Source: Angelakisella sp. (GTDB lineage Bacteria; Bacillota; Clostridia; Oscillospirales; Ruminococcaceae). From it: 13,135 nt of DNA. How positions within the stretch are numbered: position 1 is the first letter of the stretch; each line of letters starts with the position of its first letter. The stretch is taken from positions 1 to 13,135 of the forward strand of contig JAAWGY010000036.1 in the NCBI GenBank assembly GCA_022795575.1. Direction: 5' to 3'. Under the pieces are notes generated by a model. The model did not search any database, was not told where the DNA came from, and saw only the letters and a program-made list of their open reading frames with translations. Made by a program: the position numbers and the translations under genes. Below, one piece after another: positions 5,422 through 12,865 of the stretch.

Positions 5422-6321
5422 ATGGATATGACACACTGCACCCTCTGCCCCCGGGAATGCGGGGCGGACCGCACCACCGGCAGGGGCCGCTGCGGGGCGG
5501 GAGCCCTCCCCAGGCTGGCCCGGGCCGCACTCCACCGGTGGGAGGAGCCCTGCATCAGCGGCAGCGACCCCGCCCGGGGCTCCGGGGCGGTGTTCTTTTC
5601 CGGTTGCCCCCTAAGGTGCTGCTTCTGCCAGAATGAGCAGATCAGCAGCGGCGGCTTTGGCAAGGAGATCCCCGTTTCCCGGCTGGCGGAGATCTTTTTA
5701 GAGCTCCAGGAGGCCGGGGCCTGGAACATCAACCTGGTCAGCGCCGCCCAGTACCTCCCCCAGGTCATCGAGGCGCTGGAGCAGACCCGGGGAAGGCTGG
5801 AGATCCCGGTGGTCTACAACTCCGGCGGGTACGAGAAGGCGGAGAGCCTCCGGCTGCTGGAGGGGCTGGTGGACATCTACCTGCCGGACCTGAAGTTTAT
5901 GGATCCCGCCCTGGCGGAGGCCTGCGCCGGCGCCCCGGACTATTTTTTGGTGGCCTCCGCCGCCATCCTGGAGATGGCCCGGCAGACAGGCCCGCTGCGG
6001 CTGGGGGAGGACGGGATGCTGAAAAGGGGGCTGATTGTCCGGCACCTGGTATTGCCAGGCCAGAGGGAGGATTCCGCGGCGCTGCTGCGCTGGCTGGCCG
6101 GGGCCCTGCCGACAGAAAGCTTTTACCTCAGCCTGATGAGCCAGTACACCCCCCTTCGCCCCCAGCCGCTAAAGGCGCTGAACCGCCGGGTGGCCAGCCT
6201 GGAGTACGGCTATCTGCAACAGCTGGCGGAGGAGCTGGGGTTCCAGGGGTTCGGCCAGGAGCGAACCTCGGCCAAGGAGGAGTATACCCCGGCCTTTGAC
6301 CTGACAGGGGTGGAGGGATAG
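5422..6321 (+). CDS. Radical SAM protein, COG1313 (PflA-like) type
   Basis: This is a 299-residue radical SAM enzyme. The SAM-cluster motif CPLRCCFC gives C62, C66 and C69 (CX3CX2C). An N-terminal cysteine region with C6, C9, C13 and C24 (CTLCPREC...GRC) is typical of the COG1313 group, which is annotated as pyruvate formate-lyase activating enzyme-like but has no settled substrate. A longer frame opens at TTG 5329 inside the previous gene; ATG 5422 is chosen because AGAAGGAG (5404-5411) precedes it by 10 nt and the family N-terminus begins there. It follows the exporter by 85 nt on the same strand and is closed by a strong terminator, so it probably belongs to the same transcript. No obvious glycyl-radical partner is in the window. 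Confidence 0.88.
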   Translation: MDMTHCTLCPRECGADRTTGRGRCGAGALPRLARAALHRWEEPCISGSDPARGSGAVFFSGCPLRCCFCQNEQISSGGFGKEIPVSRLAEIFLELQEAGAWNINLVSAAQYLPQVIEALEQTRGRLEIPVVYNSGGYEKAESLRLLEGLVDIYLPDLKFMDPALAEACAGAPDYFLVASAAILEMARQTGPLRLGEDGMLKRGLIVRHLVLPGQREDSAALLRWLAGALPTESFYLSLMSQYTPLRPQPLKALNRRVASLEYGYLQQLAEELGFQGFGQERTSAKEEYTPAFDLTGVEG

Positions 6322-6329
6322 GGGAGAAA

Positions 6330-6372
6330 GGGACAGGGCAGGCGGATTGCGCCTGCCCTGTCCCCTGTTTTT
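6330..6372 (+). terminator. Rho-independent terminator of the exporter/radical SAM operon
   Basis: A perfect 14-bp stem, 6330-6343 (GGGACAGGGCAGGC) with 6351-6364, has a 7-nt loop and is followed by T5 at 6368-6372. It starts 8 nt after the radical SAM stop codon. On the minus strand the same stem follows galT and is trailed by TTTCTCC, so it may also end galKT transcripts. Confidence 0.92.
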
Positions 6373-6384
6373 GGGTTGGTTTTC

Positions 6385-7884
6385 TTACTTTATACTATCG
6401 GTAAACCTCCGGAACCCCTCCCGGCCCTCCGGGGTGCACTTGTAAACCCCCGCGTGCTCCAGTACCTGGGCAAAAACGCTGCCCACCTCCTGCCGCAGGA
6501 GCTCCATGGCGTTGTCCCGGGTAAAGGTATACCGCTGCCGCAGCCCCTCCCCCCAGTCGGCGTGTACCGCCGCGGACTCGTTTGCCCGGAGGTCCCCGCC
6601 GGAGACCAGCGCCTCGGCCAGGGCCGCCAGCTCCTCCTTGAGCCGGGCCGGCAGCACCGCCAGCCCCATCACCTCGATGAGGCCGATGTTCTCCTTCTTG
6701 ATGTGGTGCAGCTCCTGGTGGGGGTGGTAAACCCCCAGGGGGTGCTCCGGGGTGGTGATGTTGTTGCGAAGCACCAGGTCCAGCTCGTAGTCGCTCCCCC
6801 GCCGCCGGGCGATGGGGGTGATGGTGTTGTGGGGCTCCCCCTCTGTTTCGGCAAAGATAAACGCGGCCTCGTCGGTGTAGCCCCGCCACGCGGTGAGGAC
6901 GCGGTCCGCCAGCTCCTCCAGCCGCCCCCGGTCCCCGCTGGTGAGGCGGATTACCGACATGGGCCACCGGACGATCCCCCCCCGGACCTCCGGGAAGCCG
7001 GGGAAGGAGAGGGGCTCCTCGATGGGGGCCCGCTCCATGGCAAAGGTGTACCGCCCCCCCTGGAAGTGGTCGTGGCTGAGGATGGAGCCCCCCACAATGG
7101 GCAGGTCGGCGTTGCTCCCCACAAAGTAGTGGGGGAACTGCTCCACAAAGTCCAGCAGCTTGCGGAAGGTGGAGCGGTCGATCTTCATGGGGATGTGGGC
7201 GCCGTTAAAGACGATGCAGTGCTCGTTGTAGTAGACGTAGGGGGAGTACTGGAGGAACCAGTCCTGCCCGTCGATGGTGACGGGGATCACCCGGTGGTTC
7301 TGCCGGGGGGGATGGTTCATCCGGCCGGCGTAGCCCTCATTTTCCCGGCAGAGGAGGCACTTGGGGTAGCCGCTTTGGGGGGCGGCTTTGGCGGCGGCGA
7401 TGGCCCGGGGGTCCTTCTCCGGCTTGGAGAGGTTGATGGTGATGTCCAGCTCCCCGTAGCCGGTGGGGGCGGTCCACTTGACATCCCGGGCGATGCGGTC
7501 CCGGCGGATGTAGTTGGTGTCCTGGCTGAACCGGTAGTACCAGTCGGTGGCGCCGGCGGGGGATGCCGCCTGGCGGCGCCGGAATTCCCGGATGACCTCC
7601 GAGGGGCGGGGGGTCAGAAGGCCCATCAGCCCGGTATCGAAGAGATCCCGGGCGGTGACGCCCTCCCCACAGAGCCCCTGCTCCGCGGCGTGGTCACAAA
7701 GACGGTTCAGCAGCTCCGGCAGGGGGGCCGTCAGCGGCTCCTCCGGCGGGATGTATTCGCTGGCGCCCACCGCGCCCAGCAGGCGGTTGACGGCCCAGGT
7801 CCGGTCCTCCGGCCCGATGAGCCCCGCCCCCTGGGCGTAGTCGGTGAGGGCGGCGATGGTGCGGGAAAGCTCTGTGGTGTTCAT
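6385..7884 (-). CDS. galT: UDP-glucose--hexose-1-phosphate uridylyltransferase, class II
   Basis: This enzyme exchanges UMP between UDP-glucose and galactose-1-phosphate in the Leloir pathway. It has 499 residues, the length of the Firmicutes class II family rather than the roughly 350 of E. coli GalT. The active-site motif HDHFQGG lies at 271-277, with H273 the likely nucleophile by analogy to the HxH-Q motif. A CLLC pair lies at 176-179. The ATG at 7884 has an AGGAGG (complement of 7892-7897) 7 nt upstream, and the gene starts 16 nt after galK, so the two form an operon. No galE or galM is in the window. The long open frame on the opposite strand is a GC-driven shadow. Confidence 0.95.
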   Translation of the reverse strand: MNTTELSRTIAALTDYAQGAGLIGPEDRTWAVNRLLGAVGASEYIPPEEPLTAPLPELLNRLCDHAAEQGLCGEGVTARDLFDTGLMGLLTPRPSEVIREFRRRQAASPAGATDWYYRFSQDTNYIRRDRIARDVKWTAPTGYGELDITINLSKPEKDPRAIAAAKAAPQSGYPKCLLCRENEGYAGRMNHPPRQNHRVIPVTIDGQDWFLQYSPYVYYNEHCIVFNGAHIPMKIDRSTFRKLLDFVEQFPHYFVGSNADLPIVGGSILSHDHFQGGRYTFAMERAPIEEPLSFPGFPEVRGGIVRWPMSVIRLTSGDRGRLEELADRVLTAWRGYTDEAAFIFAETEGEPHNTITPIARRRGSDYELDLVLRNNITTPEHPLGVYHPHQELHHIKKENIGLIEVMGLAVLPARLKEELAALAEALVSGGDLRANESAAVHADWGEGLRQRYTFTRDNAMELLRQEVGSVFAQVLEHAGVYKCTPEGREGFRRFTDSIK

Positions 7885-7900
7885 GCTCCGGCCTCCTTAT

Positions 7901-9178
7901 TTATCCAATCTGTACCCCGCCCGCCGGGCGGATGGTGACAACGTGGCAGCTGCCCTCCCCAAGGACAGCCTCCATCCCTTTGCGGAAAGCCTCCAGCCGG
8001 TCCAGGGGGACAAAGGCCTGGGCGGTGCCGCCAAAGCCGCCGCCGTGGACCCGGACAGCCCCCTCCCCCGCCAGCAGCTGCCGGGCCAGGGCGATGGTGA
8101 AAAGCAGCTCCTGCTTGGCCGTCTGGCCGGTGGGCACCACGTTCTGGAGGTAGAGGGCGGAGGAATCCCCCGATTCCCCCACCAGCCGGAGGAAGCGGTC
8201 AAAGTCCCCCTCCCGCAGGGCCCGGGCCTCCTCCGCGGCCCGGCGGTTTTCGGCGTAGACGTGGAGGGCCCGCAGGACGGCCCGGTCCCCGGCCTGGGCC
8301 CGGACCCGGGGCAGCGCCGCCATCAGCTCCTCCTCCGGGAGCTGGCGCAGCACCTCCTTGCCAAAGAGGCGGCAGACCGCCGCCAGCTCCTGGGTGATGG
8401 AGGCGTACTCGGCGGTGAGGTCGGCGTGGCCGGCGCCGGAATCGATGATGCAGAGGGCGTAGCCGGCGGCGGCAAGGTCCAGGGAGATCTCCTCCACCAC
8501 CGGGCGGGCAGGATCGGCAAAGTCGATGGCCACCACACCGCCCACCGCCGAGGCGGTCTGATCCATCAGACCGCAGGGCTTGCCGAAGTAGACGTTTTCG
8601 GCGTACTGGCCGATTTGGGCCAGCTCCACCGGGGTACAGCTGCCGTCCCAGTACAGCTGGTTCAGCATGGCGCCCACCAGCACCTCAAAGGCGGCGGAGG
8701 AGCTGAGGCCGCTCCCCCCCGGCACGGTGGAGGTGAGGAAGGCGTCCAGCCCGCCGTCCCCCATGGGACAGCCCAGCTGGACCATCCGGGCGGCCACCCC
8801 CCGCACCAGGGCGGCGGAGGTGTTGGCCTCCTCCAGCCTGGGCCGGGCCTCCCGGAGGTCCACCGTCAGCAGGGGGTAGCCCTCCGACTGGATGCGGATG
8901 ACGCCGCTGTGGTTGGGGGCGGCGGCGGCCAGGATGTCCAGGTCCACCCCGGCGGCCAGCACCCGGCCCCGCTGGTGGTCGGTGTGGTTCCCCCCAAGCT
9001 CGGTGCGGCCCGGGGCGCTGAAGAGGGCCTCCGCCCCGCCGCCAAAGCTTTGCCGAAAGCCCGCCAGCACCCCCTCGCAGCGGGCCCGGGCCCGGGTAAC
9101 GTCCGGGTAAAGGCGGCGCAGCGCCTCGTCCAAGCCGCCCTGCTTTAGGCGGCGCTCCAGGTTGTTCTGTTCCATCAT
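7901..9178 (-). CDS. galK: Galactokinase
   Basis: It phosphorylates galactose at C1 with ATP, the first committed step of the Leloir pathway. The protein is 425 residues in the GHMP kinase family. Motifs: the galactokinase signature as GRTELGGNHTDH (57-68), the phosphate loop PGGSGLSSSAAF (153-164) and a C-terminal VHGGGFGGTAQAF. The signature departs from the common GRVNLIGEHTDY but matches clostridial members as I recall them. Two adjacent ATGs (9178 and 9175) are possible; an AGGGGG stretch lies 5 or 8 nt upstream, and the stronger GGAGG is further off. The frame stays open far upstream (to 9697), but that part has no family match and crosses the intergenic region. galT follows after 16 nt. 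Confidence 0.94.
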   Translation of the reverse strand: MMEQNNLERRLKQGGLDEALRRLYPDVTRARARCEGVLAGFRQSFGGGAEALFSAPGRTELGGNHTDHQRGRVLAAGVDLDILAAAAPNHSGVIRIQSEGYPLLTVDLREARPRLEEANTSAALVRGVAARMVQLGCPMGDGGLDAFLTSTVPGGSGLSSSAAFEVLVGAMLNQLYWDGSCTPVELAQIGQYAENVYFGKPCGLMDQTASAVGGVVAIDFADPARPVVEEISLDLAAAGYALCIIDSGAGHADLTAEYASITQELAAVCRLFGKEVLRQLPEEELMAALPRVRAQAGDRAVLRALHVYAENRRAAEEARALREGDFDRFLRLVGESGDSSALYLQNVVPTGQTAKQELLFTIALARQLLAGEGAVRVHGGGFGGTAQAFVPLDRLEAFRKGMEAVLGEGSCHVVTIRPAGGVQIG

Positions 9179-9275
9179 GGCTTCCCCCTGTCCTCCAAAA
9201 ACCGCCAAGATGGCCGCAGCGCCCGCCTTGGCGGCAGATGCTCCCTCTGCCTCGATCCAAAAGGGTAATATAATC

Positions 9276-9303
9276 AGTATGACATATTTTCCGGAAAAAT
9301 CAA
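9276..9303 (-). promoter_or_regulatory. Candidate gal promoter with palindrome in the spacer
   Basis: On the minus strand, TTGATT (complement of 9298-9303) and CATACT (complement of 9276-9281) are 16 bp apart, each 4 of 6 to consensus. Between them, TTTTCCGGAAAA (9287-9298) is a perfect 12-bp palindrome placed where a repressor would block the polymerase. Leader to galK is about 90 nt. An alternative -10, TATATT slightly downstream, lacks a good -35. Confidence 0.45.
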
Positions 9304-9443
9304 GAGTGGAGCACAGCATTTTTCCGGCGGTTTTTTGCCGTATCCTCCCCCCAGAAGGGGCAGATGCCGGGCGGGCCTGGACATGGGGGCAAGGACTGGC
9401 GGTCCTCCAATTCTTGCCAAACATATCATAACTTTTTTGTCGA

Positions 9444-9458
9444 AAACAACGATTGCAT
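9444..9458 (-). promoter_or_regulatory. cre-like site (CcpA) overlapping the -35 box
   Basis: The minus strand reads ATGCAATCGTTGTTT, agreeing with the catabolite responsive element WTGNAANCGNWNNCW at 14 of 15 positions; the penultimate C is T. It overlaps the -35 box (9453-9458) of the glp-type operon, where binding would repress. CcpA control of glycerol genes is established in other Firmicutes. Confidence 0.5.
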
Positions 9459-9481
9459 TCCCGCCGCCGCCATGCTATACT
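9453..9481 (+). promoter_or_regulatory. Sigma-A-type promoter of the glp-type operon
   Basis: -35 TTGCAT (9453-9458) and -10 TATACT (9476-9481) are 17 bp apart. Transcription would begin near 9488, giving a leader of about 160 nt that includes an intrinsic terminator. Confidence 0.75.
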
Positions 9482-9510
9482 AACATTGTCTTTTATCTTG
9501 TGAGAGCTTG

Positions 9511-9560
9511 AGTCAAGGTAAACAGACCCGTTCCCGGGTTCTGTTTTCCTTGGCTTTTTT
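9511..9560 (+). terminator. Leader terminator (attenuator) of the glp-type operon
   Basis: A long hairpin pairs 9511-9530 with 9535-9555: the inner stem CCCG/CGGG closes a TTCC loop, then AAACAGA/TCTGTTT, one T-T mismatch, and AGTCAAGG/CCTTGGCT. Six Ts (9555-9560) follow. It lies between the promoter and the first gene, so transcription must read through it. In Bacillus subtilis, glp leaders have such terminators, overridden by the RNA-binding antiterminator GlpP with glycerol-3-phosphate. GlpP-type control is inferred from place and operon content; no glpP gene is in the window. Confidence 0.8.
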
Positions 9561-9647
9561 GCGCCGCAGGAGCAAAAGAAATTCCGGCCCCGCCTTGCCG
9601 GCAACGCCGCCGGGGAGGCCGCCGAATGGAAAGAAAGGGAATCCAAG

Positions 9648-11087
9648 ATGATGTATGATGTAGCGATCATCGGCTGCGGGATCATCGGCGCCGCCACTGC
9701 CTACGAGCTTTCCCGGTATGACCTGAAGGTGGTGGCCTTGGAGGCCGCCAACGACGTGGCGGACGGCACCACCAAGGCCAACAGCGCCATCCTCCACGCC
9801 GGGTACGACCCGGAGCCGGGGACCAAAATGGCCCGCCTCAATGTGGAGGGGGTCAGGATGGCCAAGGAGCTCTGCGAAAAGCTGGCGGTGGAGCGCAAGG
9901 AGATCGGTTCCTTTGTCCTGGCCTTTAACGAGGAGGAGATGAAGACGGTACATACCCTCTTTGACCGGGGCAACCAGAACGGCGTCCCCGGGATGAGGAT
10001 CCTGACCGGCGAGGAGGTCCGGGCCATGGAGCCCGCCATCAGCGCCGAGGTGGTGGGCGCCCTTTACGCCCCCTCCGCCGCCATCGTCAGCCCCTGGGAG
10101 TTCTGCATCGCCTTGGCCGAAACCGCCGTGGTAAACGGCGCGGAGGTCCGCCTTTCCGCCAAGGTGGAGAGCATCGAGAAGGGGGAGGGCTCCTTCCTGC
10201 TCCACACCACCGCCGGGGATGTGGAGGCGAAATACGTGGTCAACGCCGCCGGTGTGGAGGCCGACAAGGTCCACGCCATGGTGGGGGGCCACACCTTCCG
10301 GACGCTGCCCAACCGGGGGGAGTACTTCCTGCTGGATAAGGCCCAGGGGGAGCTGGTGAACAAGGTGGTCTTCCAGTGCCCCAACCAGGACGGCAAGGGT
10401 GTGCTGGTGGCCCCCACCGTCCACGGCAACCTCATTGTGGGCCCCAACGCCGAGGGGGTGGACAAGGCGGATGACGTCAACAACACCGCCGCCGGCCTTG
10501 CCTTTGTCCGCAAGATGTCGGTAAAGTCGGTGCCTGCTGTCAACTTCCGGGATTCCATCCGCAACTTTGCCGGGGTGCGGGCCAACAGCGACCAGCCGGA
10601 TTTCGTCATCGAGGAATCCCCCGCCGCCAAGGGGTTCATCAACCTGGGCGGCATCAAGTCCCCCGGCCTCTCCTCCGCCCCCGCCATCGGCGTGGAGGCA
10701 GTGGAGCTGCTGAAGGGCTGCGGGCTTACCCTCACCAAAAAGGAGCGCTTTGTGGATACCCGCAAGCGCACCGTCTTCCGCCACCTCTCCCCGGAGGAGA
10801 AGGCGGAGCTTGTCCGGGAGAACCCCCTCTACGGCCGGGTGATCTGCCGGTGCGAGACTGTCACCGAGGGGGAGATTGTGGAGGCCATCCACCGCCCCAT
10901 CGTCCCCCGGTCCATCGACGCCATCAAGCGCCGCTGCAACGCCGGCATGGGCCGGTGCCAGGGGGGCTTCTGCGGGCCCCGTGTCCACGAGATCCTCTCC
11001 CGGGAGCTGAAGCTGCCCCTGGACCAGATCCTGATGGACGAGGAGGGCTCCTACATCCTCACCCAACCCACAAAGGAGGGCAAGTGA
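9648..11087 (+). CDS. GlpA-like FAD-dependent oxidoreductase with BFD-like [2Fe-2S] domain
   Basis: This is a predicted FAD enzyme oxidising glycerol-3-phosphate or a similar 2-hydroxyacid, 479 residues. The dinucleotide fold opens the protein (GCGIIG, 9-14), the DAO-type substrate domain spans to about 360, and the tail carries a BFD-like iron-sulphur module with C400, C402, C437 and C442 (ICRC ... GRCQGGFC). This layout matches anaerobic GlpA-type proteins of clostridia and Thermotoga rather than aerobic GlpD. ATG 9648 has an AAGGGA 7 nt upstream; ATG 9651 is the alternative. It leads a three-gene operon with a 1-nt gap to the next gene. The substrate is inferred from operon type and leader; an L-2-hydroxyglutarate-like substrate is the main alternative. 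Confidence 0.88.
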   Translation: MMYDVAIIGCGIIGAATAYELSRYDLKVVALEAANDVADGTTKANSAILHAGYDPEPGTKMARLNVEGVRMAKELCEKLAVERKEIGSFVLAFNEEEMKTVHTLFDRGNQNGVPGMRILTGEEVRAMEPAISAEVVGALYAPSAAIVSPWEFCIALAETAVVNGAEVRLSAKVESIEKGEGSFLLHTTAGDVEAKYVVNAAGVEADKVHAMVGGHTFRTLPNRGEYFLLDKAQGELVNKVVFQCPNQDGKGVLVAPTVHGNLIVGPNAEGVDKADDVNNTAAGLAFVRKMSVKSVPAVNFRDSIRNFAGVRANSDQPDFVIEESPAAKGFINLGGIKSPGLSSAPAIGVEAVELLKGCGLTLTKKERFVDTRKRTVFRHLSPEEKAELVRENPLYGRVICRCETVTEGEIVEAIHRPIVPRSIDAIKRRCNAGMGRCQGGFCGPRVHEILSRELKLPLDQILMDEEGSYILTQPTKEGK

Positions 11088-11088
11088 C

Positions 11089-12342
11089 ATGAAATACGAC
11101 GTCATCATCATCGGCGGAGGCCCCGCCGGCCTTGCCGCCGCCTGCTCCGCCTACGAGAACGGAGCCAAGAAAATCGTCATCATCGAGCGGGACAAGGAGC
11201 TTGGCGGCATCCTGAACCAGTGCATCCACAACGGCTTTGGGCTGCACTACTTCAAAGAAGAGCTCACCGGCCCGGAGTACGCCGGGCGGTTTGTGGAGAT
11301 GCTGAAGAAAACCGAGGTAGAGGTAAAGCTGGACACCATGGTGCTGGAGATCGGCCAGGACAAGGTGGTCCACTGCATCAACACCAAGGAGGGGTACCAG
11401 GCGCTGGAGGGCAAGGCCATTGTCCTCTCCATGGGCTGCCGGGAGCGGACCCGCGGCGCCATCGCCATCCCCGGGGACCGGCCTGCCGGCATCTTTACCG
11501 CCGGGGCGGCCCAGCGGTACGTCAACATGGAGGGCTGGATGTGCGGCAAGCGTGTGGTCATCCTGGGCTCCGGGGACATCGGCCTTATTATGGCCCGCCG
11601 GATGACGCTGGAGGGGGCCAAGGTGCTGGCCTGCGTGGAGCTCTGCCCCTACTCCAACGGCCTTAACCGCAACATCGTCCAGTGCCTCAACGACTACGAC
11701 ATACCCCTCTACCTCTCCCACACCATCACCGACATCCAGGGCAAGGAGCGGGTGGAAAAGGTGGTGGTGAGCAAGGTGGACGAGAACCGGGCCCCCATCC
11801 CCGGCAGCGAGATTGTTTTTGACTGCGACACGGTGCTCCTTTCGGTGGGGCTGATCCCGGAAAACGAGCTGACTCGTTCCGCCAAGATCGAGATGGACAC
11901 CCGGACCAACGGGGCCATCGTTTACGAGAACATGGAGACCAGCATCCCTGGCATCTTTGGCTGCGGCAACGTGGTGCACGTCCACGACCTGGTGGACTTT
12001 GTTACCGCCGAGAGTATGCGGGCCGGGGCTGCCGCTGCCAAATACGCCGCCGGTCAGGAGGCCGGGGGAGCTGTGATGACGGTGAAGACCGGCAGCTGTG
12101 TCACCTACACCGTTCCTCAGAAGATCCGCCGGGAGAACGTGGAGAAGGCGGTGGAGGTTTTCTTCCGGGTGAACAACGTTTACCGGGACATGGTTATCCG
12201 GGTGATGGACGGGGAGAACGTGCTCTGTCAGTTTAAGCGGGAGCACATGGCCCCCGGCGAGATGGAGAAGATTGCTATCCCCAGGGTACTGTTAGACAAG
12301 GCCCAGGGGGATATTATCACCGTCACGGTAGAGAAGCAGTAA
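11089..12342 (+). CDS. GlpB-like NAD/FAD-dependent oxidoreductase
   Basis: This is a 417-residue pyridine nucleotide-disulphide oxidoreductase-fold flavoprotein. It has an FAD-binding GGGPAG (9-14) and an NAD-binding GSGDIG (160-165). The conserved NQCIHNGFG around C45 and MGCRER around C117 are the features I associate with the partner of GlpA-like enzymes. It probably receives electrons from the first subunit and passes them to a nicotinamide or another carrier. AAAGGAGGG (11072-11080) precedes the ATG, and only 1 nt separates it from the upstream gene. It differs from E. coli GlpB in having a full two-nucleotide fold. No GlpC-like membrane subunit is present, so the complex is probably soluble; that is inference. 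Confidence 0.88.
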   Translation: MKYDVIIIGGGPAGLAAACSAYENGAKKIVIIERDKELGGILNQCIHNGFGLHYFKEELTGPEYAGRFVEMLKKTEVEVKLDTMVLEIGQDKVVHCINTKEGYQALEGKAIVLSMGCRERTRGAIAIPGDRPAGIFTAGAAQRYVNMEGWMCGKRVVILGSGDIGLIMARRMTLEGAKVLACVELCPYSNGLNRNIVQCLNDYDIPLYLSHTITDIQGKERVEKVVVSKVDENRAPIPGSEIVFDCDTVLLSVGLIPENELTRSAKIEMDTRTNGAIVYENMETSIPGIFGCGNVVHVHDLVDFVTAESMRAGAAAAKYAAGQEAGGAVMTVKTGSCVTYTVPQKIRRENVEKAVEVFFRVNNVYRDMVIRVMDGENVLCQFKREHMAPGEMEKIAIPRVLLDKAQGDIITVTVEKQ

Positions 12343-12355
12343 AGGAGGGTTTTCC

Positions 12356-12700
12356 ATGACCAATCTGATTTGCATCGTCTGCCCCAAGGGGTGCCATTTG
12401 GCGGTGGACGAGGAGAAGGACTATGAGGTCAGCGGGTTTGGGTGTGCCCGGGGGGTGGATTACGGCAAGAAGGAGCTGACGAACCCCACCCGGGTTATCA
12501 CCTCGACGGTAAAGATTGGCGGCGGGATTCACAAGCGCCTGCCGGTGAAGACTGACCGGGATATTCCCAAGGGGATGATCCATGATGCCATGGCGCTGCT
12601 GGACAGTGTGGAGCTTACGGCGCCGGTAAAGGTGGGGCAGGTTGTGGTTCCGGATATCTGCGGGACCGGCGCAGCCTGGGTGGCGTCTCGGGATATGTAA
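12356..12700 (+). CDS. DUF1667 protein, small cysteine-rich partner of the oxidoreductase pair
   Basis: This is a 114-residue protein with four cysteines: C6, C9 and C13 in ICIVCPKGC, and C30 in GFGCARG. The spacing suggests an iron-sulphur or zinc site. DUF1667 proteins are regularly coded straight after GlpA/GlpB-like oxidoreductases; a role as an electron-transfer or cluster subunit is likely but unproven. The ATG follows AAAGGAGG (12341-12348) by 7 nt and the previous stop by 13 nt. The structured repeat starts 8 nt after its stop and its terminal hairpin may close the transcript. Confidence 0.9.
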   Translation: MTNLICIVCPKGCHLAVDEEKDYEVSGFGCARGVDYGKKELTNPTRVITSTVKIGGGIHKRLPVKTDRDIPKGMIHDAMALLDSVELTAPVKVGQVVVPDICGTGAAWVASRDM

Positions 12701-12708
12701 AAGCGGGG

Positions 12709-12865
12709 GGCCTGTCCCTCACGTTGTGCCCGCCCGGGCTACCGGGCCGCAGGTCCAGGGCCGCGGAGGCCCTGGTCGCTCCCGCAGGAGCGAAACTCCC
12801 CAGGCTGACTATGATAACGGCAGGGCTTGTGTTTTTGGCACAGGCCCTGCCGTTGTGTTGTAGGC
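12709..12865 (+). repeat. Structured 157-bp repeat, copy B
   Basis: This is an inverted copy of 1-157, carrying the same four hairpins in reverse order. The last and longest pairs 12816-12831 with 12839-12854 around a TTTTTGG loop. Its single imperfect pair is a U-G wobble in RNA read from this strand, but a C-A mismatch in RNA from the other strand, which suggests that the RNA read in this direction is the structured one. It stands 8 nt downstream of the DUF1667 stop. No proper T-run follows the last stem, so it is not a classical terminator. Confidence 0.85.

Larger units (their letters stand above)
9179..9647. other. Divergent intergenic region between galKT and the glp-type operon
   Basis: These 469 bases hold no gene I can support. 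Reading from galK they contain a weak gal promoter with an internal palindrome (9276-9303), a spacer with no clear signal (9304-9430), the glp-type promoter with a cre-like site (9444-9481), and a leader with an intrinsic terminator (9511-9560). The section 9421-9450 is locally AT-rich, as upstream promoter DNA often is. Confidence 0.7.

Noticed and set aside
6376..7938. 520-codon open frame opposite galT
   Set aside because: Antisense shadow: Gly/Val/Pro-rich, no family match, no ribosome site, fully covered by a clear galT.
7844..9148. 434-codon open frame opposite galK
   Set aside because: Same GC-driven antisense effect; galK motifs on the other strand are unambiguous.
9179..9697. N-terminal extension of galK up to 9697
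   Set aside because: It runs through the divergent promoter region and has no galactokinase homology; the known signature sits at the expected distance from the internal ATG.
9513..11111. 532-codon open frame opposite the GlpA-like gene
   Set aside because: Low-complexity antisense product crossing the leader terminator; no start signal.
12642..12863. Reading frames through both copies of the 157-bp repeat giving similar peptides
   Set aside because: The similarity follows from the DNA repeat; the frames lack starts and cross stable hairpins, so they are not counted as genes.
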